Shown here piece by piece: positions 35,653 through 45,276 of a stretch of DNA of 64,000 nucleotides. The stretch is taken from the NCBI GenBank assembly GCA_020832185.1, contig JAFIFE010000023.1:185301-249300 (forward strand), read 5' to 3'. This DNA comes from Alkalibacterium sp. (GTDB taxonomy: Bacteria; Bacillota; Bacilli; Lactobacillales; Carnobacteriaceae_A). The position numbers and the translations under genes were made by a program. Positions within the stretch are counted from its first letter, which is position 1. Each line of letters opens with the position of its first letter. Below the pieces are notes generated by a model. That model was not told the DNA's origin and did no database searches. It was given only the letters and a program-made list of their open reading frames with translations.

Positions 35653-36018
35653 ATGAGTTATTCATCTGCTTCAAAAGTATATAAGAAAAATCAGATCGAA
35701 ACGGCTTCTCCTAAGCAACTGGTCGTCCTGCTTTATGAAGGCGCCATTAAATACATACGTTTAGCTGAATTGGCTGTTGAGAAAGAGGATTTTAGTAAAG
35801 TCAATACGAATTTGCTTAAGGCGCAGGATATTGTCACTGAGTTGATGGTGTCACTCAACCATCAAAATGGTGAGAATGCCATAGCAAGTGAATTACAGAC
35901 ACTGTACTCTTATGTTCTTAATCAATTAATTCAAGCTAATTTAAAGAAAGATCAGAACAAGATGTCTGAAACAAGGCATCTAATGTCAGAACTGCTAGAA
36001 GCGTGGGCCAGCATTTAA
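35653..36018 (+). CDS. fliS: Flagellin export chaperone FliS
   Basis: A 121-aa helical chaperone with the family start AYKVYKKNQIETASPKQL-like block (here SKVYKKNQIETASPKQLV) and LLYEGAIKYI. It clamps the C-terminal helix of flagellin and prevents premature assembly. It ends the late operon; its stop codon lies inside the loop of the terminator hairpin. Confidence 0.93.
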   Translation: MSYSSASKVYKKNQIETASPKQLVVLLYEGAIKYIRLAELAVEKEDFSKVNTNLLKAQDIVTELMVSLNHQNGENAIASELQTLYSYVLNQLIQANLKKDQNKMSETRHLMSELLEAWASI

Positions 36019-36037
36019 GTGCTGGTCTTTTTTTTGC
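36008..36037 (+). terminator. Terminator overlapping the fliS stop codon
   Basis: CCAGCA (36008-36013) pairs with TGCTGG (36020-36025) around TTTAAG, followed by TC and a long T run. Confidence 0.9.
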
Positions 36038-36450
36038 ATAATAAAATACATTTGTTATCTGATTAAAAACATTTAAAAACGGTTGTCTTTTTGTTAAATA
36101 TGCACCAGATATTGGTTTTTTTTCATAAGGTTTTGATTCGATGGATAATATGTATAGTATGTCTATTGCTAGTGAATGATTGAAATCTAGGGATGTTTAT
36201 CAGATGTTCACAAATATGTCATAACTTTGACCTTCAAACTATAAATAAAGTGTGACGGATAATTTCGGACAAGATTAACTTGTATAGGCATGAAATTATT
36301 TTTCTTGAATTAGTTAAAATGCTGATTTTATAAGGTTTCATAGAAAAACTATGAATAAATACTTATATCTATATTGTTATAAAAATGAATTTTTAATGAA
36401 AAAATCGTAGTGATTGGACAAATTTTGCAATAAAAATGAAAAAAATGCTA

Positions 36451-36479
36451 TTGCGGGACGGTTATTTCTTCTATAAAAT
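36451..36479 (+). promoter_or_regulatory. Candidate SigA-type promoter for the flgB operon
   Basis: TTGCGG (36451-36456), a 17-nt spacer and TAAAAT (36474-36479) lie about 60 nt before flgB in a 500-bp AT-rich spacer (36040-36537) that has no gene. No sigma-28 match was found there, consistent with an early operon. The -35 is weak, and other promoters may exist in this region. Confidence 0.45.
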
Positions 36480-36540
36480 TATTCATGTTGCTAGATTTTA
36501 AGAATATTTATACAATCATGTTATTTTATGAGGTGAAATG

Positions 36541-36921
36541 ATGTTTACAGGATCAACTGTTAATTTAATGAAAAATGCTTTGAATGCCTCATCGTTAAGG
36601 CAGGAAATGATATCGTCAAATTTGTCTAACGTGAATACGCCTGGATACAAAGCGAAGCGTGTTGAGTTTGAAGATGTGCTGAAACGGACAATGGACGGAT
36701 CAGCTATGAGAAGTACGCATACGAATCACTTCGGTGTATCTGATTTGAGTAATGTGACTCCACAAGTGAAAGAACAGACGGGTAATCGCATAACTGAAGA
36801 CGGCAATAACGTAGCGATCGATTCTGAAATGGCCGAGTTATCAGCCAATGCCATCTACTATCAGGCGTTGACCACCCAATTAAGTAACCATTATGGATCG
36901 ATAAGGTCCGTATTACGTTAA
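36541..36921 (+). CDS. flgB: Flagellar proximal rod protein FlgB
   Basis: A 126-aa rod protein: ALNASSLRQEMISSNLSNVNTPGYKAKRVEF carries the axial-protein motif (NxxNxNTPGY), and the C-terminus has a short YYQALTTQLSNHYGSI helix. It opens the long basal-body operon. Two adjacent ATG codons follow AGGTG; the second (36541) has better spacing, the first (36538) would add one Met. Confidence 0.9.
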   Translation: MFTGSTVNLMKNALNASSLRQEMISSNLSNVNTPGYKAKRVEFEDVLKRTMDGSAMRSTHTNHFGVSDLSNVTPQVKEQTGNRITEDGNNVAIDSEMAELSANAIYYQALTTQLSNHYGSIRSVLR

Positions 36922-36939
36922 GACTAAGGAGCAGAGAAA

Positions 36940-37380
36940 ATGTCGATATTTAATTCTATGCAGATTAATGCCAGCGGATTGTCGCTTGAACGGTTCAAGC
37001 TTGATACGATTTCCACGAATATTGCGAACGTAAACACGACCCGTACTGAAGACGGGGAAGGCCCGTATATAAAACAGAGAGTCGAGTTTGAAGAAAACTT
37101 TAAACAGATGCGTTCAGCTTTTTCCGATGAAACAGTAACACGAAGTGCCGGAGTACAAATAACCGGTGTGGATGCCGATGAAGAAAATGTACGTATTGTT
37201 TTTGAACCCAATCACCCAGATGCGGATGAAGAAGGATACGTGGTCTATCCCAATGTGGATATGGCGGATGAAATGATAGAAATGATGACGGCGATTCGCA
37301 CGTATGATGCTAATGTGACAGCTATCAACAGCAGTAAAGATATGCTGAAGCGGGCACTTGAAATTGGACGACAAGGATAA
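36940..37380 (+). CDS. flgC: Flagellar basal-body rod protein FlgC
   Basis: A 146-aa rod protein with ISTNIANVNTTRTEDGEGPY at the N-terminus and a C-terminal NVDMADEMIEMMTAIRTYDAN helix, both typical of FlgC. It is placed between flgB and fliE, as in other Firmicutes, with AAGGAGC before the ATG. Confidence 0.94.
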   Translation: MSIFNSMQINASGLSLERFKLDTISTNIANVNTTRTEDGEGPYIKQRVEFEENFKQMRSAFSDETVTRSAGVQITGVDADEENVRIVFEPNHPDADEEGYVVYPNVDMADEMIEMMTAIRTYDANVTAINSSKDMLKRALEIGRQG

Positions 37381-37406
37381 ACTACTTAAGAATAGGAGCT
37401 AGACAT

Positions 37407-37721
37407 GTGATCAATGCAATGAATCAGCTTTACCCACAAGCGTTAAATCAGATTGAACAAATGAAACAAGGCAATCCCATACATACACCAGAAGGCAATA
37501 CGCAAGAGTTTACGTCTATACTTAGAGACTCCCTAAATACTCTTGAAGGAAAACAGGCAGATTCTGCTCATGCGGTTCAGTCTTTAATAGATGGATCGGC
37601 AGACGATTTACATTCAGTTATGATCAAAACAACAGAAGCACAGCTGTCTCTTGAAGTTGCTGTTCAACTACGTAATCGTGCACTGGAAGCATATAACGAA
37701 ATTAAAAATATGCAGTTTTAA
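37407..37721 (+). CDS. fliE: Hook-basal body complex protein FliE
   Basis: A 104-aa adaptor between the MS ring and the rod. The conserved C-terminal half (TTEAQLSLEVAVQLRNRALEAYNEI) is clear. It begins with GTG, eight nt after TAGGAGC; no in-frame ATG has a comparable site. Confidence 0.92.
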   Translation: MINAMNQLYPQALNQIEQMKQGNPIHTPEGNTQEFTSILRDSLNTLEGKQADSAHAVQSLIDGSADDLHSVMIKTTEAQLSLEVAVQLRNRALEAYNEIKNMQF

Positions 37722-37762
37722 TGAGGTAAACGAACAGAGTTGAATTAAAGGGAGAGTTTTAA

Positions 37763-39364
37763 ATGAATAAAGTAAAAGATGTTGGCACATCGATCAAGGA
37801 TGGCTGGCTTCTGCTTGAGTCAAAGAAACGCAAGCGGTTAGTCATTCTTGTATCGATTGCTTTGATTTTACTGGGAACGATCGGCTACTTCACTCAAAGA
37901 AGTCAGTATACGGTACTGTTTGCTAATCTAGATGAGGCGGATGCAGGTGCAATAGTCGAAGATTTGAATGCCCAGAACATGAAATATCAGCTTGAAGATA
38001 ATGGCACGACTATTCTAGTTGACGAAAAAGACGTCGACAATTATCGAATCAGTTTAGCTGTCAACGGCATGATGCCTGAACGGTCAACGGGATTCGAAAT
38101 ATTTGATGAAACGAATATGATGACTACTGATGATGATCGTCAGATTATGTACCAGCGAGCATTGACAGGTGAACTGGAACGGTCCATTTCATCACTGCAG
38201 CAAATCGATGCAGCAAAAGTCATGCTCTCATTACCTGAAGACAGTATTTTCCAGAATCCGGCATACCGCAGTGAAGCTTCTGCTTCTATTGTTGTTCAGA
38301 CTAGAGGGACTGTTTCTCAGCAGAATATTCAAGGGATCGCGTCATTAGTAACAGGTGCAGTTGAGAGACTGCCTATGGAGAACGTGCAAATCGTGGATAC
38401 TAATGGAAATTTACTGAGCGGTTTCTTGCAGTCAGGTGGAGATGGAGTGGCCTCGGCCGATTTTTCATCCAACCAGCAGACAATCAAGCGCTCATATGAA
38501 AGTGATCTAGAAGAACGCATCATGTCATTATTAGCGCCTGTGTACGGATACAACAACTTACGTGTAGTGGTCAACGCATCGATGAACTTTGATGTGATTG
38601 AAGGAGAAACGATTGAATTTACGGCTCCTATGACAGACGAAGACGATGAGAACCGCATGGGATTAATCCGCAGTCAGACTGAAAGTTTTGACGGAGCGAG
38701 AGATATGCTGGCCGGGTTAGTAGAAGGCGGCGAGTTTCCAGTTGCTGATGAAGATGATGAAGAAAGTAATGCTTCACTTGATCGTACGACCAACTATGAA
38801 CTGGATCAGGTGACGGAGCGTTATGTACGCGCACCTGGAGTAGTCGAAGGCATTAACGCATCTGTGGTAGTGAATCAGAACGCAGGAGTTGTACCAGTTG
38901 AAGACCAGCTAGGCAGAATCATCAGTCGTGCTTTAGGTTTAGATGGGCAGGCGGAGGTTCCACTTGCTGGAGATGTAACGGTTGAGATTTTACCCTTTGC
39001 CGAGGGAGAAGACTTCGCTATTGGTGGAGAGGGCATTATGGATGAGATTCTAGAATTCCTGACATCAAGCTGGTTGTTTATGGTCATAGGCTTAGTGCTG
39101 GTTATTATTGCTATAGCCGTGTTGACACTGCTTAAACGCGGAAAAGAAACTGCAAATGCTGGAAATGCAGCAGCTCAAGCAGCGCTTCAACCTGAAGCAG
39201 TTATTATTCCTGAACCGGATCCAATTGAAGCAATCGATAAACAAAATGATGCTTTGCAGCAGAAAAATAAAGTGATGTCAGAAAAAGAAGACAGGGTCAG
39301 AACACAAGCCAAAGAAAACCCTGAATTAGCTGCAGAATTAATGAAAGTTTGGTTGAAAGACTAG
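37763..39364 (+). CDS. fliF: Flagellar MS-ring protein FliF
   Basis: A 533-aa membrane protein. TM1 (about 27-46) and TM2 (about 435-455) flank a large extracytoplasmic ring-building region with YTVLFANLDEADAGAIV, QRALTGELERSISSLQQI and ALGLDGQ. The acidic insert (about 290-340) is common in the family. The cytoplasmic C-tail, ending in AAELMKVWLKD, binds FliG. GGGAGAG precedes the ATG. Confidence 0.95.
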   Translation: MNKVKDVGTSIKDGWLLLESKKRKRLVILVSIALILLGTIGYFTQRSQYTVLFANLDEADAGAIVEDLNAQNMKYQLEDNGTTILVDEKDVDNYRISLAVNGMMPERSTGFEIFDETNMMTTDDDRQIMYQRALTGELERSISSLQQIDAAKVMLSLPEDSIFQNPAYRSEASASIVVQTRGTVSQQNIQGIASLVTGAVERLPMENVQIVDTNGNLLSGFLQSGGDGVASADFSSNQQTIKRSYESDLEERIMSLLAPVYGYNNLRVVVNASMNFDVIEGETIEFTAPMTDEDDENRMGLIRSQTESFDGARDMLAGLVEGGEFPVADEDDEESNASLDRTTNYELDQVTERYVRAPGVVEGINASVVVNQNAGVVPVEDQLGRIISRALGLDGQAEVPLAGDVTVEILPFAEGEDFAIGGEGIMDEILEFLTSSWLFMVIGLVLVIIAIAVLTLLKRGKETANAGNAAAQAALQPEAVIIPEPDPIEAIDKQNDALQQKNKVMSEKEDRVRTQAKENPELAAELMKVWLKD

Positions 39365-39379
39365 AAAGGGTGTAAAGAA

Positions 39380-40417
39380 TTGGCAGAATCAAGTGAAAAA
39401 ACAGCATCCTCAAAAAAAGAAATGGATGGGGTCAGAAAAGCCGCAATCTTCATGATTTCATTAGGCCCTGAAACCTCCGCGCAAATCATGAAGCAACTGC
39501 CTGATCAGTATATACAGAAAGTCAGTTATGAGATTGCGAATATCGATCACGTCAGTCAAAAAGACAGAGAATCCATTGTTAATGAATACCTCGAAATGTC
39601 CCAAGCGAGAGAGTATATCCTGGATGGTGGATTCGATTACGCAAAAAACCTGTTAAACAAAGCACTCGGGTCTCAGCGAGCGAAAGAAGTGATCGACATG
39701 CTGAATCAGATTCAGCTGCGTGAGCGGCCATTTAATATCGCCCGTAAGGCTGACCCGGCGCAGTTGACAAACTTGCTGCTGGGAGAGCAGCCTCAAACAG
39801 TGGCCTTAATCCTGTGTTACATGCAGCCGGATAAAGCAGCTCAAATATTGATCAACTTCCCTCCTGAAAAACAATCTGAAATTGCGGAGCGTATTGGTAC
39901 AATTACCAGTACGTCCCCATCCGTAATTGAGAAAATCGAGAAAGTCATTGAGAGTAAATTCTCTACATATATTGAAAATGATACAGAAAATGTCGGAGGC
40001 GTTTCGACATTGGTTGAAATACTGAATCAAGTGGGCAGAACAACAGAGAAAGCCATTGTTGGGGAACTTGAAGAACGTCAGCCTGAGCTGGCTGAAGAAA
40101 TCAAGGCAAGCCTATTCACATTCGAAGATATCATCTCTCTTCAAAAGAGCGATGTTCAAAAAGTTCTGCGCGAAGTCAAAAACGACGATCTTGTGTTGGC
40201 GCTCAAAGGCGTTTCGGACGAGCTGCGTGACTTTATCTTCGGGAACTTGTCAACGAGAGCAGTTGAGACCCTTAAAGAAGACATGCAGTTCCTCGGACCT
40301 GCTCGTTTATCAGCGGTTGAAGAAGCTCAGCAGAACGTGGTCACCGTTATTCGCCGCTTAGATGAACTTGGCGAAATCTACATCATGCGAGGCGATCAAG
40401 ATGCCATTATCGAGTAG
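39380..40417 (+). CDS. fliG: Flagellar motor switch protein FliG
   Basis: A 345-aa three-domain switch protein: an N-domain that binds FliF, a middle domain with the EHPQ-like GEQPQTVALIL motif (residues about 134-144), and a C-domain with charged torque-helix residues (DDLVLALKGVSDELRDFIFGNLS). It starts with TTG after AAAGGGTG; the next in-frame ATG would remove 14 variable residues only. It overlaps fliH by 17 nt. Confidence 0.94.
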   Translation: MAESSEKTASSKKEMDGVRKAAIFMISLGPETSAQIMKQLPDQYIQKVSYEIANIDHVSQKDRESIVNEYLEMSQAREYILDGGFDYAKNLLNKALGSQRAKEVIDMLNQIQLRERPFNIARKADPAQLTNLLLGEQPQTVALILCYMQPDKAAQILINFPPEKQSEIAERIGTITSTSPSVIEKIEKVIESKFSTYIENDTENVGGVSTLVEILNQVGRTTEKAIVGELEERQPELAEEIKASLFTFEDIISLQKSDVQKVLREVKNDDLVLALKGVSDELRDFIFGNLSTRAVETLKEDMQFLGPARLSAVEEAQQNVVTVIRRLDELGEIYIMRGDQDAIIE

Positions 40418-41177
40418 AATCATCAAGTCCGTTCAGACAGGACGAAACGATGTCGATTATTGGGTCATCGATACAACGTACGATTATGAAGAAGAGCAGG
40501 ACGAGCATACTGAGGAAACCAATCAGTATGCTGCAGACGAACTGGAAAAGGCTCGTCAGAGAAGTGATCAGCTTATAAAAAAAGCGCAGACCGAGAAAGA
40601 ACGTATGCTTGAAGAAGCAGAAGCATACATCCGTCAAATCAAAGAAGAGGCGTATGCCAAAGCATTTGAAGAAGGTCAGAAAGCCGGCTATGAAACAGGG
40701 TTTTCTGAAGGGAAAGAAAAAGGGTATCTGGATGGGCAGTCAGAAAGTCAGGCACTGGTCGATCAGGCTAGACAGACACTAAGTGAAGCTCAGCTTGATA
40801 TTGAAGCGTATATCGAAGAGAAGAAAGAGAGCCTATTGTCTTTATCTGTTCATATGGCTGAAAAAATCGTTCAGGAACAGCTGGATTTATTACCGGATGG
40901 CATATTGGAACTGGTCAATCCTATTTTACATCAGCTGGATCACAAAGAAGATTATGTCAGTTTAACGGTGCATTCATCTAAACGGCTGGAAATTCGTGAG
41001 AAACTGCCTTATCTTGAGAAAAACTACCCAGGTGTCCGTTTTGTAGTCTTCGGGGACGACAATGTGGATCCGCTTGGGTGTGTGGTCGAAAGTGCTCACA
41101 AAGTAGTCGATCTGCAAGTGAAGAATCAGCTTTTGGCAATGGTCGAGGAAATGAAAGAAAGAGAACGTGAAATGTAA
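40401..41177 (+). CDS. fliH: Flagellar assembly protein FliH
   Basis: A 258-aa peripheral protein that regulates the export ATPase FliI. A Glu-rich N-part, a long coiled coil (about 45-150, with GxxxG-like repeats around EGQKAGYETGFSEGKEKGYL) and a V-ATPase subunit E-like C-domain are visible. The start is ATG 40401 inside the end of fliG; a longer frame upstream would overlap fliG further without a ribosome binding site. Confidence 0.88.
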   Translation: MPLSSRIIKSVQTGRNDVDYWVIDTTYDYEEEQDEHTEETNQYAADELEKARQRSDQLIKKAQTEKERMLEEAEAYIRQIKEEAYAKAFEEGQKAGYETGFSEGKEKGYLDGQSESQALVDQARQTLSEAQLDIEAYIEEKKESLLSLSVHMAEKIVQEQLDLLPDGILELVNPILHQLDHKEDYVSLTVHSSKRLEIREKLPYLEKNYPGVRFVVFGDDNVDPLGCVVESAHKVVDLQVKNQLLAMVEEMKEREREM

Positions 41178-42502
41178 TGATCAATATTCCATTTGAACTC
41201 TATCATGAAACTTTAAACAAAAAAGCGATTGCGCTTAAACACGGTAAGGTAAGTCAGGTTATCGGACTCATTATTAAAGTGGATGGCCTGGATGCCTTTA
41301 TCGGTGAAGTGTGCGAAATCGAAATCAAATCCCAAGCCAAGACAGTGCTGAGTGAGGTAGTCGGGTTCGTTGAAGAAACCGTTCTGCTAATGCCACTGGA
41401 CAATCTGGACGGTATCGGTCCTGGATGTCTCGTGCGACCCACGGGAAAAGCGCTTAAAATCGAGGTCAGTGATGAGATGCTTGGGAAGACCTTTGATGGT
41501 CTAGGACGGCCTTTGAGTCATGGGGCTCTGGAGGGCGCAGCAAAATTCGATGTACACCGTGCGTCTCCGGACCCTTTCAAGCGTCCCAAAATTGATACGA
41601 TCATGCAGACGGGCGTAAAAGCCGTAGATGGATTGCTGACAGTCGGCGAAGGCCAGCGAATGGGTATTTTTGCTGGTTCCGGTGTCGGAAAATCGACATT
41701 GCTCGGTATGATGGCACGTTACAGTGATGCTGATATTATTGTGATCGGCTTGATCGGGGAACGTGGCCGTGAGGTGCTTGAATTTATTGATAATGATTTA
41801 GGGGTCGAAGGCTACAAGAAATCGGTTGTCGTTGCAGCGACGTCCGATCAGCCCCCACTAGTGCGTTTGAAAGGGGCATATGTTGCAACTGCTATTGCCG
41901 AATACTTCAGAGACCAGGGCAAAAAAGTGGTACTCATGATGGACTCGGTGACGCGTGTAGCGATGGCTCAACGTGAAATCGGATTGGCTACAGGCGAACC
42001 TCCAACAACTAAAGGGTATACCCCTTCAGTGTTTACGGTATTGCCCAAACTACTTGAACGAAGCGGAAATACAGAAACAGGATCGATTACTGCGTTCTAT
42101 ACGGTACTGGTTGAAGGAGACGATATGAACGAACCTATTGCGGATTCTGTTCGAGGGATTTTAGATGGGCATATCATTCTTTCCAGACAAATCGCATCTG
42201 AGAACCATTACCCGGCAATCGATATTCAAAACAGTTTGAGTCGACTGATGAAAGAGTTAGTGACTGAAGAACACAATGACGTCGCTGGCAAGCTGAGAGA
42301 AAATCTGGCGACGTACAAAGAATCCAAAGATCTGATCGATGTTGGAGCCTACCAGCAGGGAACGAATCCCATTGTTGACCAGGCTATCCGTTTGAACCAG
42401 CCGATCAAAGGCTTTTTGAAACAAAAAACGTCTGAATCTTATTCATTTGAGCATACGATTCAGTCAATGAAAACAGTCTTTACCAATCCCTCTATAAGAT
42501 AA
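41177..42502 (+). CDS. fliI: Flagellum-specific export ATPase FliI
   Basis: A 441-aa F1-beta-like ATPase. Walker A GSGVGKST includes Lys172; the LIGERGREV, VLMMDSVTR (Walker B) and GEPPTTKGYTPSVF segments are canonical. It energises substrate entry into the flagellar type III gate together with FliH and FliJ. The ATG shares one base with the fliH stop codon. Confidence 0.95.
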   Translation: MINIPFELYHETLNKKAIALKHGKVSQVIGLIIKVDGLDAFIGEVCEIEIKSQAKTVLSEVVGFVEETVLLMPLDNLDGIGPGCLVRPTGKALKIEVSDEMLGKTFDGLGRPLSHGALEGAAKFDVHRASPDPFKRPKIDTIMQTGVKAVDGLLTVGEGQRMGIFAGSGVGKSTLLGMMARYSDADIIVIGLIGERGREVLEFIDNDLGVEGYKKSVVVAATSDQPPLVRLKGAYVATAIAEYFRDQGKKVVLMMDSVTRVAMAQREIGLATGEPPTTKGYTPSVFTVLPKLLERSGNTETGSITAFYTVLVEGDDMNEPIADSVRGILDGHIILSRQIASENHYPAIDIQNSLSRLMKELVTEEHNDVAGKLRENLATYKESKDLIDVGAYQQGTNPIVDQAIRLNQPIKGFLKQKTSESYSFEHTIQSMKTVFTNPSIR

Positions 42503-42514
42503 GGAGAGTGTTAA

Positions 42515-42952
42515 ATGCAACAGTATCGTTTTTCAATGGAAAAAGTGCTCGACTGGCGTGCTGATCAGGAAGACGCTGCCCAGATCAGGGTGAAAGAAAA
42601 AGAAGACCTTGTGACACTTGAACAGCAGAAACTGGACCGAATCATTTCTGAAAGCAGACGTTTGAAAAGTGAAAATCTCTTTCATAATACAATCGATCAC
42701 TTAAAGAGACACAGCATGTATAAAGATCTGCTGGATGAAAAAATTATCAAGCAGCGATTGTCCCTGCAAAAAGCAGAGACAGAGCTGGCGCAGGCCAAAA
42801 TTCAACTGCAGCTTGCTCATAAAGATAAGAAAGTCATGCAGAAACTTGAAGAAAAAGAACATTCAAGGTTTAAAGAAGTCATCAAGAAAAAAGAACAGTC
42901 CCAGCTTGATGAAATTTCAACATTGAACTTTGGAAGACAATCGATCTTTTAA
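42515..42952 (+). CDS. fliJ: Flagellar export protein FliJ
   Basis: A 145-aa antiparallel coiled-coil protein (QQYRFSMEKVLDWRADQEDAAQ start), the stalk of the FliI ATPase. The family is weakly conserved; gene order fliI-fliJ-fliK and the YRFSMEKVL start make the call secure. AAGGAG precedes the ATG. Confidence 0.88.
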   Translation: MQQYRFSMEKVLDWRADQEDAAQIRVKEKEDLVTLEQQKLDRIISESRRLKSENLFHNTIDHLKRHSMYKDLLDEKIIKQRLSLQKAETELAQAKIQLQLAHKDKKVMQKLEEKEHSRFKEVIKKKEQSQLDEISTLNFGRQSIF

Positions 42953-42987
42953 ACCTGTTTGATCCCAATTGAAAGGAGGTGAAAAAG

Positions 42988-44358
42988 ATGGACGTGACCG
43001 CTTTAACACATGTTATAAGTGAATCTCCACAAGACAAAGCCATGATAATTATTGATCAAGAAGCGTTTGCTGAAGAGATGAATAAGTATTCTGCCCAGTC
43101 TGACAGTAAAGGATCGCCTGATTTAGCCGAAGACTTATCCCAGTCATTAGGTCAGTCAGAAGTGGAAGAAGTTTTAGAAGAAGAAGAACTTACTCCGTTT
43201 ACACTGATTCATCCTTTTTTAAGACTTCAGACAGAGATCGATTCCTTATCTCACGGACACGACTTAAAGACTTTACATATAGAAAACAGCCCGATAGATA
43301 ATGAGATCTCAATAGATCGAACAAATATCCCTCCTGAGATTAAAGAGTTGGATGAGTCAATCGCAAAAACCATTCCGGTGATTGACGGGGATAAGCATGA
43401 AAGGTTACCGACTCAAACCGAAGATAGTAAAACGATTTTCTTCGAGACTAGTGCGGCTACAGTCGACTTAGACCAGCCAGCCATGTCTGAATCCGATTCG
43501 AAAGTGACTGCAGACCTGACTAAAGATACTGCCATTTCAACAGAGGTTGGTTCAGATACGTTTGACTTCACTCACAAGACCAGTCAAATAGAGACAGCTG
43601 CCCAGAAGCTTATAGACGGTGAACAGACAGTCTCAGTTAATGAAACCAAGACGAGTGAAGAGACAGGTAAAAACAATGACTCCTCACTCGTTATAGAAAC
43701 TGTTTTTAAACCGAATAGTGAAACAGTAATAGATGACAAAGGGAATCTAATCCTGGAAACGGACTCTGATAGTCAAACAGAGGGTCCAAAACAACTTAAA
43801 AGACAGTCGTTTACTGAGGTTAACATAGCACAGCCTGCTTCTGAGCGACAGATAAATGCGCCAGCACTCCAACCGGCTGAATCCACACCATTGCCTGTAA
43901 CGAAAGAACAAAGTGTTGAAATTATACAGGATCTGATGATGACTGTTGTGACGGATGAAAGCGGCAAAGAGGTTTTTAAATCGACTTTGACATTGACGCC
44001 AGAGTCGCTTGGAGAAGTCAAAATTGAATTGACTTATAATCAGGAAGGCTTAAGTGGAAAATTAGTATTCGAATCAGATGAAACCAGAAAGTGGATGGAA
44101 AGTCACTGGGAGCAACTGAAACAACCACTTGAAACCAAAGGGCTGACGCTTAATCAGTTTGATTTTTCCGTAACTGAACCGATTGTCTTACCTCAAACAG
44201 ACGGATTTTCATTTTCTCAGGAGTTTGACCAGTCTGAACAGCAGAAATCAAATGAACCGAATCACTCTTCAGATACCCCATTGATTATCGATTCTGAAGA
44301 AGAGGCCACACATTTAACGCCTCGTTCAGCTACAACTGGTTTGAATATCTACGCTTAA
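42988..44358 (+). CDS. fliK: Flagellar hook-length control protein FliK
   Basis: A 456-aa protein with a long, acidic, Ser/Thr/Glu-rich and probably unstructured N-part (about 1-310). The conserved flg_hook domain (about 320-410) carries LTLTPESLGEVKIEL and GLSGKLVFES. It measures the hook and triggers the export switch through FlhB. The start is ATG 42988, 8 nt after a perfect AAAGGAGG; a GTG nine nt earlier overlaps that site. Confidence 0.88.
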   Translation: MDVTALTHVISESPQDKAMIIIDQEAFAEEMNKYSAQSDSKGSPDLAEDLSQSLGQSEVEEVLEEEELTPFTLIHPFLRLQTEIDSLSHGHDLKTLHIENSPIDNEISIDRTNIPPEIKELDESIAKTIPVIDGDKHERLPTQTEDSKTIFFETSAATVDLDQPAMSESDSKVTADLTKDTAISTEVGSDTFDFTHKTSQIETAAQKLIDGEQTVSVNETKTSEETGKNNDSSLVIETVFKPNSETVIDDKGNLILETDSDSQTEGPKQLKRQSFTEVNIAQPASERQINAPALQPAESTPLPVTKEQSVEIIQDLMMTVVTDESGKEVFKSTLTLTPESLGEVKIELTYNQEGLSGKLVFESDETRKWMESHWEQLKQPLETKGLTLNQFDFSVTEPIVLPQTDGFSFSQEFDQSEQQKSNEPNHSSDTPLIIDSEEEATHLTPRSATTGLNIYA

Positions 44359-44373
44359 TGAAAGGAGATTAAG

Positions 44374-44799
44374 ATGAATATACCAAATAACATGATGATC
44401 GGGTCTTTGAAATCGATTCAACCCGAAGAACAGACACGTCAAAATTCTGACTTGGACATGGAGCAGTTTCTCTATATTATTGCAAACGCCATGAGCATGC
44501 CATCATTTGATGGACAAGGAAGCGGCGGTGGATCGGAGACAGATTACATTGGTCAGATGGTTCAATTCGGGATGCTGAATGCTGTGAGTGATCTGAATGA
44601 AACCATGACAACTAACTTACTGATGAACCAGCAGCAGCAAGCCATCAGTCTAGTCGGCAAAAATGTCACAATTGCTGGACAGGATGATCAGCTTGTCAAA
44701 GGGCCAGTTGAAAAAGTTCGCTTCGATAACGGGTATGCCACACTTCAAGTGAATGGCCGTACATTCGATATGAATGAAGTCATTGAGGTGAGTGAATAA
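44374..44799 (+). CDS. flgD: Flagellar hook assembly (capping) protein FlgD
   Basis: A 141-aa FlgD with the conserved N-terminal segment around LDMEQFLYIIANAMSMPS, MVQFGMLNAVSDLNE and a SLVGKNVTI strand. It lacks the Ig-like domains of Gram-negative FlgD, as do Bacillus homologues of this size. It caps the growing hook. GAAAGGAGAT precedes the ATG. Confidence 0.9.
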   Translation: MNIPNNMMIGSLKSIQPEEQTRQNSDLDMEQFLYIIANAMSMPSFDGQGSGGGSETDYIGQMVQFGMLNAVSDLNETMTTNLLMNQQQQAISLVGKNVTIAGQDDQLVKGPVEKVRFDNGYATLQVNGRTFDMNEVIEVSE

Positions 44800-44800
44800 G

Positions 44801-45196
44801 ATGCTTCAGAACTTACAGGGAAGTCAATCCGTTCGTCCTCAGTCAATAAAGCAGCCTGAACAAACTGAACGACAAATCGATCCGGCTTTTCAATCCTTTA
44901 TGCAAGATGCCATAAAAGAAACGGATCAGGCGACTGCAGGTGTGACATTCTCACATCACGCACAAAAACGATTGGATCAGCATGGCTTTACTCTAAACGC
45001 AAAGGATATGCATCTGCTTGAAGAAGCAGTGGACACACTGGAAGCAAAAGGGTCTAAGCAGTCTCTCATTTTGTATGATGACTTGGCTCTGATTGCAAGT
45101 ATTCAGAATAAAACAGTTATTACCGCTTTAAAATCTACTGAAATGAACGATGTAACAAATATTGACAGTGCTATTCAAATCAACGGAAAAAGATAA
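44801..45196 (+). CDS. Flagellar operon protein (TIGR02530 family)
   Basis: A 131-aa protein with TFSHHAQKRLDQHGFTL in the middle and SLILYDDLALIASIQNKTVITAL near the end, the signature of an uncharacterised family found between flgD and flgE in Firmicutes. It may assist hook assembly. The start is ATG 44801, two nt after the flgD stop and 9 nt from GAGGTG. Confidence 0.85.
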   Translation: MLQNLQGSQSVRPQSIKQPEQTERQIDPAFQSFMQDAIKETDQATAGVTFSHHAQKRLDQHGFTLNAKDMHLLEEAVDTLEAKGSKQSLILYDDLALIASIQNKTVITALKSTEMNDVTNIDSAIQINGKR

Positions 45197-45276
45197 ACGA
45201 GAGAGCCGGACTGAAAAGAGGCTGAGTTCTGATGACCGACTGATTCAGGACCGTTTATACATTAGGAGGAAAAACA

